A stretch of DNA of 21,674 bases from a bacterium (GTDB lineage Bacteria > Patescibacteriota > Gracilibacteria > JAUYGZ01): positions 1 through 21,674 of the forward strand of contig JAUYKR010000054.1 of assembly GCA_030699855.1 (NCBI GenBank), in the 5' to 3' direction. The notes below the pieces were generated by a model. It had not been told where the DNA came from and ran no database searches. It saw nothing but the letters and a program-made list of their open reading frames with translations. Below are positions 1-6,716 of the stretch, one piece after another. Positions within the stretch are counted from its first letter, which is position 1. Each line of letters begins with the position of its first letter. A program made the translations under genes and the position numbers.

Positions 1-915
1 GTACGGGAGGAGGTTATACAGGCCCTGGTCGATCAATTCCTTTTTTATTTCAGCAACTTTTTTACGGTACTCCTCGGGCTCATAGGGCTGGTTCAGGATG
101 TGATATTGCTTGTCTTTCAGGTACACGCAGCCGAAGCAATTTTTCAAGTTTGCGGAGTAAGCGCAGAATTCGGACTCGGAGCTGTTGTCGCAGTGGTAGC
201 AGAACTTCAGGCCATAATTGTTGGGACAGTGAATGCACTGATAGGATTCTTGAGAATTAAAGCAGACGGTCATGTCGCAGCAGTTTTTTAAACTGTTGGT
301 TTCGATGCAGTATTGGCAGTCTTCCAGGTCGTAAGCGTCGAAGCATTGGTAGGCACTTTTACATTCGACCAGATTGTCGCCGACACAGTCCTCGCACATG
401 GTCTGATGAGTACTCAGTTGAAAGTTTTTTTGTCTCAGTTTTTCCAGTCTGGTTTCGATGGCCGTCAGGTGTTCGGGATTGCTCAGGTCGAGTTGAGCCA
501 GTCGCTGTTCGTATTCTTCTTTGCTTAGGTCTTCATTGAAGAAGTAATACTCCTTTTGATGGAGACCAATTGATCCGAAACAGTTCTTACATCCGGTACA
601 GTCCTCGCAGAAGCTACAGTCGGAGCAATTGGAGCAGTACTTGCAGTTCTTCAGCCCGTAGCTCTTCGAGCAGCCGATGCACTGGTAGCACCACTGGCAG
701 TTGAAGCAAAAGGTGAGATCAGCGCTCTTTTCACAATTGCGGCTGTATCGGCTGTACAGGAGGTCTTCCGAATGAAAGGTACCAAAGCTGTAGTAGCAGT
801 CCTTGGAGTTCACGGCCGTGTCGGCATAGTCGCAGTTGTCGCTGTTGACGCCCTTGAGGTTGTAGCGGGGCTTTTCCAGGAGCAGGCGGCGGAATTGGTC
901 CATGAAGGTATTCAT
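1..915 (-). CDS. Cys-rich CPR-type repeat protein, 3' end cut by window edge
   Basis: The frame is open from ATG 915 to the left edge (305 codons, no stop). The start follows a purine-rich AGGATGG, the clearest Shine-Dalgarno-like site in the window; a second ATG lies at codon 5. The protein has about 32 Cys in 305 residues, mostly as CxxC or CxC-type steps, with many Tyr and Asn. It contains two copies of a module offset by exactly 148 residues: YQC at 77-79 and 225-227, YGLK at 86-89 and 234-237, KNCFG at 110-114 and 258-262, EEY at 133-135 and 281-283. I recall similar proteins as frequent unnamed, sometimes misannotated, genes in CPR genomes. Function is unknown; metal binding or a disulfide/thiol-stabilised solenoid is an inference. 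There is no signal peptide or membrane segment. It is divergent from a TrmB-like regulator that may control it. Confidence 0.85.
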   Translation of the reverse strand, partial: MNTFMDQFRRLLLEKPRYNLKGVNSDNCDYADTAVNSKDCYYSFGTFHSEDLLYSRYSRNCEKSADLTFCFNCQWCYQCIGCSKSYGLKNCKYCSNCSDCSFCEDCTGCKNCFGSIGLHQKEYYFFNEDLSKEEYEQRLAQLDLSNPEHLTAIETRLEKLRQKNFQLSTHQTMCEDCVGDNLVECKSAYQCFDAYDLEDCQYCIETNSLKNCCDMTVCFNSQESYQCIHCPNNYGLKFCYHCDNSSESEFCAYSANLKNCFGCVYLKDKQYHILNQPYEPEEYRKKVAEIKKELIDQGLYNLLPY

Positions 916-999
916 AAAACCATCCTAACAGTTTTTTTCTTTACGTCATAAAATGTCTACATTTTTTATTTCTATTTTAGAATAACAGGCAAATAATGC

Positions 1000-1028
1000 T
1001 TTAAATTGCCACTTTAGTGCGATATAAT
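1000..1028 (+). promoter_or_regulatory. Promoter of the TrmB-like gene
   Basis: A perfect -10 box TATAAT lies at 1023-1028, with a weak -35 (TTTAAA, 4 of 6 matches to TTGACA) at 1000-1005 and a 17-bp spacer. Transcription would begin near 1035, leaving an 18-nt leader before ATG 1053. This placement rules out the in-frame GTG at 1017 as the start. Confidence 0.6.
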
Positions 1029-1031
1029 AGT

Positions 1032-1050
1032 TGTAGAGAATACTTCTACA
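1032..1050. promoter_or_regulatory. Putative operator dyad at the predicted transcription start
   Basis: TGTAGA (1032-1037) and TCTACA (1045-1050) form a perfect 6-bp inverted repeat with 7 bp between. It covers the predicted transcription start of the TrmB-like gene. The 8-mer TCTACATT that includes the right arm recurs at 956-963, within the upstream region of the divergent Cys-rich gene. Autoregulation by the TrmB-like protein, and co-control of its neighbour, is an inference from position. Confidence 0.45.
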
Positions 1051-1052
1051 TT

Positions 1053-1838
1053 ATGCTGAAAAATGCCGATCAGCAGCGCCTTGCCGCTCAGCTCAACCAG
1101 TTTGGCTGTAATCCAAGGGAGGCTCAGGTCTATTTACAGTGTTCCCAGTTAGGTCCTTCGTCTGTTCAAGAATTGGCTCGTCGTATGAAGATGAACCGGG
1201 TGACGGTGCACAGCGCCGTCGAACAAATGATCGAGAAAGGCTTTTTATACGAGACACGGAAGGGCAAGCGCCGTCTTATCGTGGCTGAAGAGCCGGATGT
1301 TCTTTATCGACTCCTCCAGCGGCGCAAAAACGAACTGAGTATGATGGAGATGAATCTGGACCAGGTCGTCAAATTGCTCAACTCGGTTCATGTCTCCGAT
1401 CGCGGCGTGCCCACGGTGCGGTTTTACGAAGGCGTAGAGGGTTTCAAAAAAATGCTGGAAGAAACTTTGTCCGCGCGGGGAGAAGTACTTGTTTGCACCT
1501 ACGTCCAGGCCTTTCAGGCCATCCTGGAGCCGGAGTACCTGGAACACTATTATGTGCGTCGGGCCAAGAAGGGGATTCATACCCGCCTCATTTTTCCTCC
1601 TTGTCCTTTTGTGGAGCGGATTCGCAAAAAGATCAAACAATGGAACATGACGATTCGCCTGCTTCCACCCCAACTCAAGTGGTCCTCCGGGTTTTTTCTG
1701 TGGAATGATACCTTGGCTTTAATGTCTTATACCGAGGGTAAATTGACCACGACCATTATCGAAAACAAAGACATCACTGATTTTGTTGGAAAAGTGATGT
1801 TTGAGCTGATTTGGCAACAGGCGGAGCCAATTGGCTAA
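1053..1838 (+). CDS. TrmB-family transcriptional regulator
   Basis: This is a 261-residue DNA-binding regulator. Residues ~10-85 form a winged helix-turn-helix of TrmB type, with a recognition region around MKMNRVTVHSAVEQMIEKG followed by a basic wing (RKGKRR). A helical linker covers ~86-108. The C-terminal part (~112-255) resembles the PLD-like effector domain of TrmB proteins, ending in a stretch around SYTEGKLTTTIIENKD. TrmB regulators in archaea bind sugars, but CPR members have no assigned ligand, so none is proposed here. ATG 1053 was chosen because a GTG at 1017 would put the TATAAT box inside the gene. The gene is divergent from the Cys-rich gene and converges on priA, with a single base between the two stop codons. 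Confidence 0.85.
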   Translation: MLKNADQQRLAAQLNQFGCNPREAQVYLQCSQLGPSSVQELARRMKMNRVTVHSAVEQMIEKGFLYETRKGKRRLIVAEEPDVLYRLLQRRKNELSMMEMNLDQVVKLLNSVHVSDRGVPTVRFYEGVEGFKKMLEETLSARGEVLVCTYVQAFQAILEPEYLEHYYVRRAKKGIHTRLIFPPCPFVERIRKKIKQWNMTIRLLPPQLKWSSGFFLWNDTLALMSYTEGKLTTTIIENKDITDFVGKVMFELIWQQAEPIG

Positions 1839-1839
1839 G

Positions 1840-3894
1840 CTACCTTGGATCCACATCCACCTTCCAGCCCACGGGGAGCTGAACTTGTTTGAGCAGCTCA
1901 AGGGGTTTAGATCCGCGCAGGTAGATGTTCCAGATGTATTTGCCGTGGAGTTTGGGAATATAATGCGGGGCGAGGTCAATGTGCTGGTCCGACGGGCAGA
2001 GTTGAAGCTCCTCGTAAAATTGCCGGGCTTGAGTTGCGGCTTTTTTTGCATCTTCATGGGCGTAGATCAGCTTTACCAGGTTTGAGTAAGGTGGATAAAA
2101 AAATTGTTCACGAATGGTAATTTCCTGCTGATAAAAGCCAGCATAGTCGTGCTTTTTCGCAAACTGAATGGCGGGATGATCGGGCTGATAGGTTTGAATG
2201 ATAACTTCACCCGGTTTGTGCCTCCCCGATCTTCCGCCTACCTGGGTCAGCAACTGAAATACTCGCTCGCTGGCGCGAAAGTCGGGGATGTGTAGGCCAA
2301 TGTCGGCAATAATGACGCCGGTGAGGGTGACGTTAGACAGATCAAGCCCTTTGGCGATCATCTGTGTGCCCAGCAGGATGTCGGCTTCGCCGCGACGCAT
2401 CTGATGATAGATGTCTTCAAAGTCCTTTTTGCCGCCGGTGGTATCCTTGTCGGCGCGGAGGATCCGGGCCGTGGGAAAGAGCTGCTGAAGTTGAAGCTCA
2501 GCTTTTTGGGTGCCGGCTCCTATTTCCCGAATCGCAGATGACGTACATTTTGTACAAGTTGTAATGTTTTTTTGAAATACTCCGCAGTAATGGCAGATTA
2601 ACCCTCCGTCTGTAAAGTCCTTCAAGCGGGCATGGAAGGTGAGGGCGATGTCGCAGTTTTGGCAACGAGGACTATAACCGCAGTCGCGGCAGCACAGGGA
2701 GGAGGCGGAGCCGCGCTTATTCAAAAACAGGATGACCTGCTCCTTTCGATCGAGTCGATCCTGGATGGCCTGCTGAAGCTGGTCGGAAAACATGGTTTTA
2801 TTTCCCTTCAGGTATTCATCGCGAAGATCGACGACCGCCACAGGCGGAAGTTTGCTCCTATTGGTTCGTTCAGACATCATGAGGAGTTGGGAGTGAGGAG
2901 TTCGGAGTTTGCTGGCTTCGTAGTACGACTCGATTGAGGGTGTTGCTGATCCCAGCAGCAACATTGTGTCCGATGTATCTAACTCCAAACTCCCAACTCC
3001 AAACTCCGAACTCCTCACTCCCAACTCCGAACTCCCAACTCCCAACTCTCTAATTTTTTCCGCCACTGTTTTTGCCTGATAGCGCGGACTTGACTCCTGT
3101 TTATAGGTCCACTCATGCTCTTCGTCGATGATGATAACCCCCAAATTCTTCCAAGGGGTGAAGAGAGCCGATCTGGAGCCCAGAATGAGCTTTGTTTTTT
3201 GCTCGCGAATCAGGTTCCAAGCCTGCAGCCGCTCGCCGTCGGAGAGCTTGGAATGAATGATGCTGATCTGACCGGCGAAGTGCTCGCTGAAGTGCTGAAT
3301 GAGCTCGGTTGTTAGCGCGATTTCCGGTACCAGCAGCAGGGCTTGCTGGTTATTTTGAATAACTTTTTTGATCACTTGCAAATAGACCTCCGTTTTCCCC
3401 GAACCGGTAATGCCGTGGAGAAGAAAAGACGGTGAGGATGGGTGCGAGCGCAAGGATTTTTGCTTTCTGGGTTGATCAAAAAGCACTTCCAGGACTTGCT
3501 CTTGTTCCACCGTCAGCGGTTGCTGGTGATGGGGCTTGATGGGATGCTGGTCGGAATTGGTGAGCTGGCCATCCTTGCCGCGCTTGGGTTTTCTCTTCTG
3601 ATCCCAGACCACGGTGGGAAGAAACTGCTGGATACATTTGCTCAAAGAAGCAAAATAGTGACTGCTCATCCACCGGCACAGCTCGATCTGCAGAGGGGAG
3701 AGAGCTTGTTCCATCAGCACTTCCTGAACATCTGAGCAGGCGTAGGAGGGCTTACTGGTCTCCCGCAGGACCAGGGCGTTGCTGGGTTTTTTCTTCAACT
3801 GAACACGAACCAGATCGCCAGCCCTTAGCCCAGTTTCACTCTGATAGGTTAAGGTGGTGGGGATCTTTTTGAGGAGGAGTTCGTAAAAACGCAT
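1840..3894 (-). CDS. priA: Primosomal protein N' (PriA replication-restart helicase)
   Basis: PriA is a superfamily 2 helicase that reloads the replisome at stalled forks. The 684-residue protein is near full family length. It has an N-terminal DNA-binding region, Walker A GSGKT (164-168), DEEH (257-260), GSATPS (315-320) and the zinc module with Cys pairs at 402/405, 411/414, 434/437 and 447/450. The helicase C-domain motif GTQMIAKGLD is at 509-518 and GGRSGR at 553-558. Two inserts made of 7-bp repeats are read in frame: residues 282-305, just before GSATPS, and 329-338, just after it. The downstream gene converges with one base between stop codons (TAG here, TAA there). No clear Shine-Dalgarno site precedes the ATG. 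Confidence 0.96.
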   Translation of the reverse strand: MRFYELLLKKIPTTLTYQSETGLRAGDLVRVQLKKKPSNALVLRETSKPSYACSDVQEVLMEQALSPLQIELCRWMSSHYFASLSKCIQQFLPTVVWDQKRKPKRGKDGQLTNSDQHPIKPHHQQPLTVEQEQVLEVLFDQPRKQKSLRSHPSSPSFLLHGITGSGKTEVYLQVIKKVIQNNQQALLLVPEIALTTELIQHFSEHFAGQISIIHSKLSDGERLQAWNLIREQKTKLILGSRSALFTPWKNLGVIIIDEEHEWTYKQESSPRYQAKTVAEKIRELGVGSSELGVRSSEFGVGSLELDTSDTMLLLGSATPSIESYYEASKLRTPHSQLLMMSERTNRSKLPPVAVVDLRDEYLKGNKTMFSDQLQQAIQDRLDRKEQVILFLNKRGSASSLCCRDCGYSPRCQNCDIALTFHARLKDFTDGGLICHYCGVFQKNITTCTKCTSSAIREIGAGTQKAELQLQQLFPTARILRADKDTTGGKKDFEDIYHQMRRGEADILLGTQMIAKGLDLSNVTLTGVIIADIGLHIPDFRASERVFQLLTQVGGRSGRHKPGEVIIQTYQPDHPAIQFAKKHDYAGFYQQEITIREQFFYPPYSNLVKLIYAHEDAKKAATQARQFYEELQLCPSDQHIDLAPHYIPKLHGKYIWNIYLRGSKPLELLKQVQLPVGWKVDVDPR
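2882..2909 (+). repeat. NGGAGTT heptamer array in priA, 4 units
   Basis: Four consecutive 7-bp units run AGGAGTT, GGGAGTG, AGGAGTT, CGGAGTT. Their orientation is opposite to the array at 2981-3050, from which 71 bp separate them. In the priA frame they encode residues 329-338 (around KLRTPHSQLL), in a loop after helicase motif GSATPS. Confidence 0.85.
2981..3050 (-). repeat. NGGAGTT heptamer array in priA, 10 units
   Basis: Ten uninterrupted 7-bp units lie here; on the priA sense strand each is close to NGGAGTT. The first base varies among all four bases while GGAGTT is nearly constant. Since 7 is not a multiple of 3, the peptide repeats every 7 residues (three units) as ELGVxSS-like. It encodes residues 282-305 of PriA. 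In this frame one codon per 21 bp is TNG, which would be TAG if N were A; the three cases seen are TCG, TCG and TTG. Confidence 0.92.
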
Positions 3895-3927
3895 GGGTTC
3901 TTTGAGATTTGGTATTGCTCTGATGTG

Positions 3928-3980
3928 GGGGAATATGCTAATCTGCCCTCGCTCAAATTGATCATATTACAGTATTCCCC
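3928..3980 (+). promoter_or_regulatory. Inverted repeat in the rpsO leader, possible S15 autoregulatory structure
   Basis: The left arm GGGGAATATGCTAAT (3928-3942) pairs with the right arm ATTACAGTATTCCCC (3966-3980): 8 bp, a 3-nt internal mismatch, then 4 bp, with 23 nt between. The right arm touches the rpsO ATG, so folding would bury the initiation region. S15 is known to repress its own mRNA in several bacteria through differing leader structures. That it does so here is an inference. Confidence 0.4.
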
Positions 3981-4427
3981 ATGGCTGCCACCAAAAAGTC
4001 ATCCGTAAAAAAGAAAAGCGCCGCGAAGAAGGCGCCTGCTAAAAAGCCAGAAAAAAAGGCAAGCACCGCCAAATCTAGCGTTAAAAAAGAAACGGCCAAA
4101 AAGGAGACCTCCAAGAAAGTTGTCGCCAAAAAATCCGCAGCCAAGAAGCCAGCTGCCAAGAAACTGGTCAAGAAGAGCAAAAAGGACATCATCGAAAGTT
4201 TTCAGGCTCATAAAAAAGACACCGGATCCCCCAAGGTCCAGGTAGCTTTGCTGACCGAAAAAATCAATCATCTTACCTCTCACCTTCAAGAGCACAGCAA
4301 GGACAATCATTCCCGCCGTGGGCTGCTGCTGATGGTGGGGAAACGCCGCCGACTGCTACGCTATGTCGAGAAAAAAGATAAGGAACTCTACGAGAAGTTG
4401 ACGCAGGAATTGGGTATTCGAAAATAG
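3981..4427 (+). CDS. rpsO: 30S ribosomal protein S15 with Lys-rich N-terminal extension
   Basis: S15 binds the central domain of 16S rRNA and helps form the ribosomal platform and an inter-subunit bridge. Residues ~62-148 are a complete S15 core, with DTGS at 80-83, the NHSRRGLL motif and the C-terminal GIRK. The 69 residues from DTGS to the end equal those of E. coli S15, which is 89 residues in all. The first ~61 residues are an added low-complexity tail of Lys, Ala, Ser and Thr, with 23 Lys in the first 60 residues, resembling histone H1-like C-termini. It should be disordered and bind nucleic acid. There is no Shine-Dalgarno site; ATG directly follows a TATTCCCC stretch. pnp follows after 139 bp, the order found in many bacteria. 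Confidence 0.97.
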   Translation: MAATKKSSVKKKSAAKKAPAKKPEKKASTAKSSVKKETAKKETSKKVVAKKSAAKKPAAKKLVKKSKKDIIESFQAHKKDTGSPKVQVALLTEKINHLTSHLQEHSKDNHSRRGLLLMVGKRRRLLRYVEKKDKELYEKLTQELGIRK

Positions 4428-4526
4428 GTTTCTCTTCGCCAATCGTTTCTAGGTCTGTTCTGGTTTCAAGTTTCTGCTCGCGATGCTTCCGGTGTCGCTG
4501 CCAGGTACTTGTGACCATGAGGGAGT

Positions 4527-4545
4527 AGGAGCGAACAGCGCTCCT
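4527..4545 (+). terminator. Hairpin between rpsO and pnp (terminator or pnp leader element)
   Basis: AGGAGCG (4527-4533), a 5-nt loop and CGCTCCT (4539-4545) form a 7-bp stem. A T-rich but interrupted tract follows and runs to the pnp start at 4567. It could be a weak terminator that partly uncouples pnp from rpsO. It could also be a leader stem like the one through which E. coli PNPase controls its own mRNA. The sequence does not decide between these. Confidence 0.5.
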
Positions 4546-4566
4546 TATTTCTTCATTTTTCATTCC

Positions 4567-6687
4567 ATGATCGATCTGAAAGTCGAGGAGGCATCCTCCG
4601 AGCTTGCTGGACGACAGCTCAAGTTGCGTACTGGCCATGTGGCCTTTCAGGCTGATGGTGCCGTAACCCTGGAGATGGGTGATTTGGTGGTATTGGCGGC
4701 TGTCATGATGGGTCCGGCTCGCGAGGGTGGGGACTTCTTTCCCATGTTGGTCGACTACGAAGAAAAGTTCTACGCCGCCGGCAAGATCAAAGGCAGCCGT
4801 TTCATCAAACGTGAGGGCCGTCCACCCGAAGAATGTATCCTCAAAGCTCGAATGATCGACCGGCCGATTCGACCGCTGTTTCCCAAGGGCTTAATCAACG
4901 ACGTGGTTGTCTCTGCCAATGTCCTGTCCTCCGATGGGAAAACAGATCCCGGCCCTCATGCCATCACGGCTACTTCCGCTGCTCTGGTGGTGGCAGGCTA
5001 TCCCATCGCCGCTCCGCTGGCCGGAGTCCGGGTGGGAATGATGAATGGGGAGTTGATCGTTAATCCGACTTATGAACAGACCGAACAAGGGGATCTGGAC
5101 CTGGTGGTGGCCGGAACGGCCGACGCGGTGATGATGGTGGAAGCAGGGGCTAAGGAGATTTCCGACGAAAAGATGGCCGAGGCCATCCAAAAAGGTCATG
5201 AAGCCATCAAGGTCCTTTGCGAAGCTCAGGAGCAGCTTCGGAAGAAAGCGGGAAAACAGCTTAAGCATGAGCTGGTGTATTCCTTGCCAGACGAAACAAT
5301 GAAGGCGGAGCTGAAAAAAGTGATTACCGCCAAGCAGCTCGACACCCTTTACCAACCCAGTAAGGCTGGAGTGTACGAAGCCCTGAAAAAACTGGTGGAG
5401 GAAGTGGTGGAGCAGCACCGCGACAAAATTGATTCCGAAGCGGACGAGCATGACAAATGGAGTGAGCGCAGTGTGACCGAGGCCGTGGATAAGATCTTCA
5501 AGGAATACATGCGAAAGAGCATCCTGGAGAAAGGCAAGCGCCTGGATGGAAGAAAGGTCGATGATGTCCGCCCGATACAGGTGGGCGTGGATGTTCTTCC
5601 CAAACCTCATGGCTCGGCCATGTTTCAGCGGGGAGAAACTCAAATTCTCTCGGTTCTGACCCTGGGGGCTCCCGGCGATGCCCAAACGATCGACCTGATG
5701 GATTCGGATACCCAGAAGCATTACTTTCATCACTACAACTTCCCCGGATTCTCCGTGGGGGAAGCCAAGGGAAGCCGTGGCGTTGGTCGACGCGAGATCG
5801 GCCATGGCTTTTTGGCCGAGCGAGCGTTGGTAGCGGTGTTGCCGGAGCGCGAAAAGTTCCCGTATACCATTCGTGTCGTTTCCGAAGTGTTGTCCTGCAA
5901 CGGTTCCAGCTCCATGGGCTCCGTATGCGGTTCCACTCTGGTCCTGATGGCCGGAGGGGTTCCCATCACGGCTCCGGTTTCCGCCGTGGCCATGGGTCTG
6001 GTGACGGATAGCGACAGCGATGCCTATCAAATCCTGACCGACATTCAGGGTATGGAAGATTTTGCCGGTGACATGGATCTGAAATATGCCGGAACCGCCA
6101 AAGGTATCACCGCTCTGCAGATGGACATCAAAGTCGGCGGCGTTTCTGTCAAACAGATGAAGGAGGCTTTCGCCAAGGCCCGGGTCGGTATGAATTTCAT
6201 CGCCGCCGAAATGGCCAAGGTGATGCCGAAACCTCGGGCAGAATTGTCGCCTCACGCTCCGCTGATTGAGATTATGCAGATCAATCCCGACCTGATCCGC
6301 AATGTGATCGGAAAGGGCGGGGAAACTATCCAGGGCATTATCAAGGAATCCGGCGCCGAGATCGACATCGAGGACAGCGGCTTAATTTACATTACCGCCC
6401 CCAACAAGGAGTCCGGACAAAAAGCCATTGCCATGATCAAACAGCAGACTTACGAGGCGAAAGTAGGAGACGTGCTGGAAGGCGAAGTAGTCCGAATCAT
6501 GGAATTTGGCGCCTTTGTCGGCATCCCCGGTGGGAAGGATGGTCTCATTCATATTTCCAAGCTTTCCCAAACGCGGGTGAACCGGGTGGAAGACGTCGTC
6601 AAGCTCGGTGATCTGGTAAAGGTGAAAATTTTGGAAGTTGACCAGATGGGACGCATCAATTTAGGCCTGGTGGAAAAGTTGTCATAG
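4567..6687 (+). CDS. pnp: Polynucleotide phosphorylase (PNPase)
   Basis: PNPase is a 3'-to-5' phosphorolytic exoribonuclease, a trimer that degrades mRNA and often works in a degradosome. From ATG 4567 the protein is 706 residues, the usual length. The domains run RNase PH1, an all-helical linker, RNase PH2 (FHHYNFPGFSVGE, RREIGHG, GDMD at 501-504), KH with GKGG at 582-585, and S1 from ~634 with FGAFVGIPGGKDGLIHIS. An in-frame ATG at 4483 would add 28 residues unlike PNPase and would place the hairpin inside the gene, so 4567 is preferred; it matches the usual PNPase N-terminus. There is no Shine-Dalgarno site, only a pyrimidine-rich stretch before ATG. It lies 139 bp after rpsO and 29 bp before the antiporter gene. 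Confidence 0.97.
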   Translation: MIDLKVEEASSELAGRQLKLRTGHVAFQADGAVTLEMGDLVVLAAVMMGPAREGGDFFPMLVDYEEKFYAAGKIKGSRFIKREGRPPEECILKARMIDRPIRPLFPKGLINDVVVSANVLSSDGKTDPGPHAITATSAALVVAGYPIAAPLAGVRVGMMNGELIVNPTYEQTEQGDLDLVVAGTADAVMMVEAGAKEISDEKMAEAIQKGHEAIKVLCEAQEQLRKKAGKQLKHELVYSLPDETMKAELKKVITAKQLDTLYQPSKAGVYEALKKLVEEVVEQHRDKIDSEADEHDKWSERSVTEAVDKIFKEYMRKSILEKGKRLDGRKVDDVRPIQVGVDVLPKPHGSAMFQRGETQILSVLTLGAPGDAQTIDLMDSDTQKHYFHHYNFPGFSVGEAKGSRGVGRREIGHGFLAERALVAVLPEREKFPYTIRVVSEVLSCNGSSSMGSVCGSTLVLMAGGVPITAPVSAVAMGLVTDSDSDAYQILTDIQGMEDFAGDMDLKYAGTAKGITALQMDIKVGGVSVKQMKEAFAKARVGMNFIAAEMAKVMPKPRAELSPHAPLIEIMQINPDLIRNVIGKGGETIQGIIKESGAEIDIEDSGLIYITAPNKESGQKAIAMIKQQTYEAKVGDVLEGEVVRIMEFGAFVGIPGGKDGLIHISKLSQTRVNRVEDVVKLGDLVKVKILEVDQMGRINLGLVEKLS

Positions 6688-6716
6688 GGGTATTCTAGAA
6701 CCTCTCAACATTCATC

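Noticed and set aside
1017..1052. GTG 1017 as the start of the TrmB-like gene
   Set aside because: It would place a perfect TATAAT and the operator dyad inside the coding region, and the added residues do not resemble a TrmB start.
2882..3050. Heptamer arrays considered as a CRISPR or a VNTR outside genes
   Set aside because: The units are 7 bp without spacers and lie in frame within priA, so they are tandem repeats in coding DNA.
4483..4566. ATG 4483 as the pnp start
   Set aside because: The 28 extra residues do not match PNPase and would include the hairpin; ATG 4567 fits the family.
4891..6255. 454-codon open frame on the minus strand opposite pnp
   Set aside because: It is a codon-phase shadow of pnp, with composition rich in His, Gly and Gln and no recognisable domain; pnp is certain.
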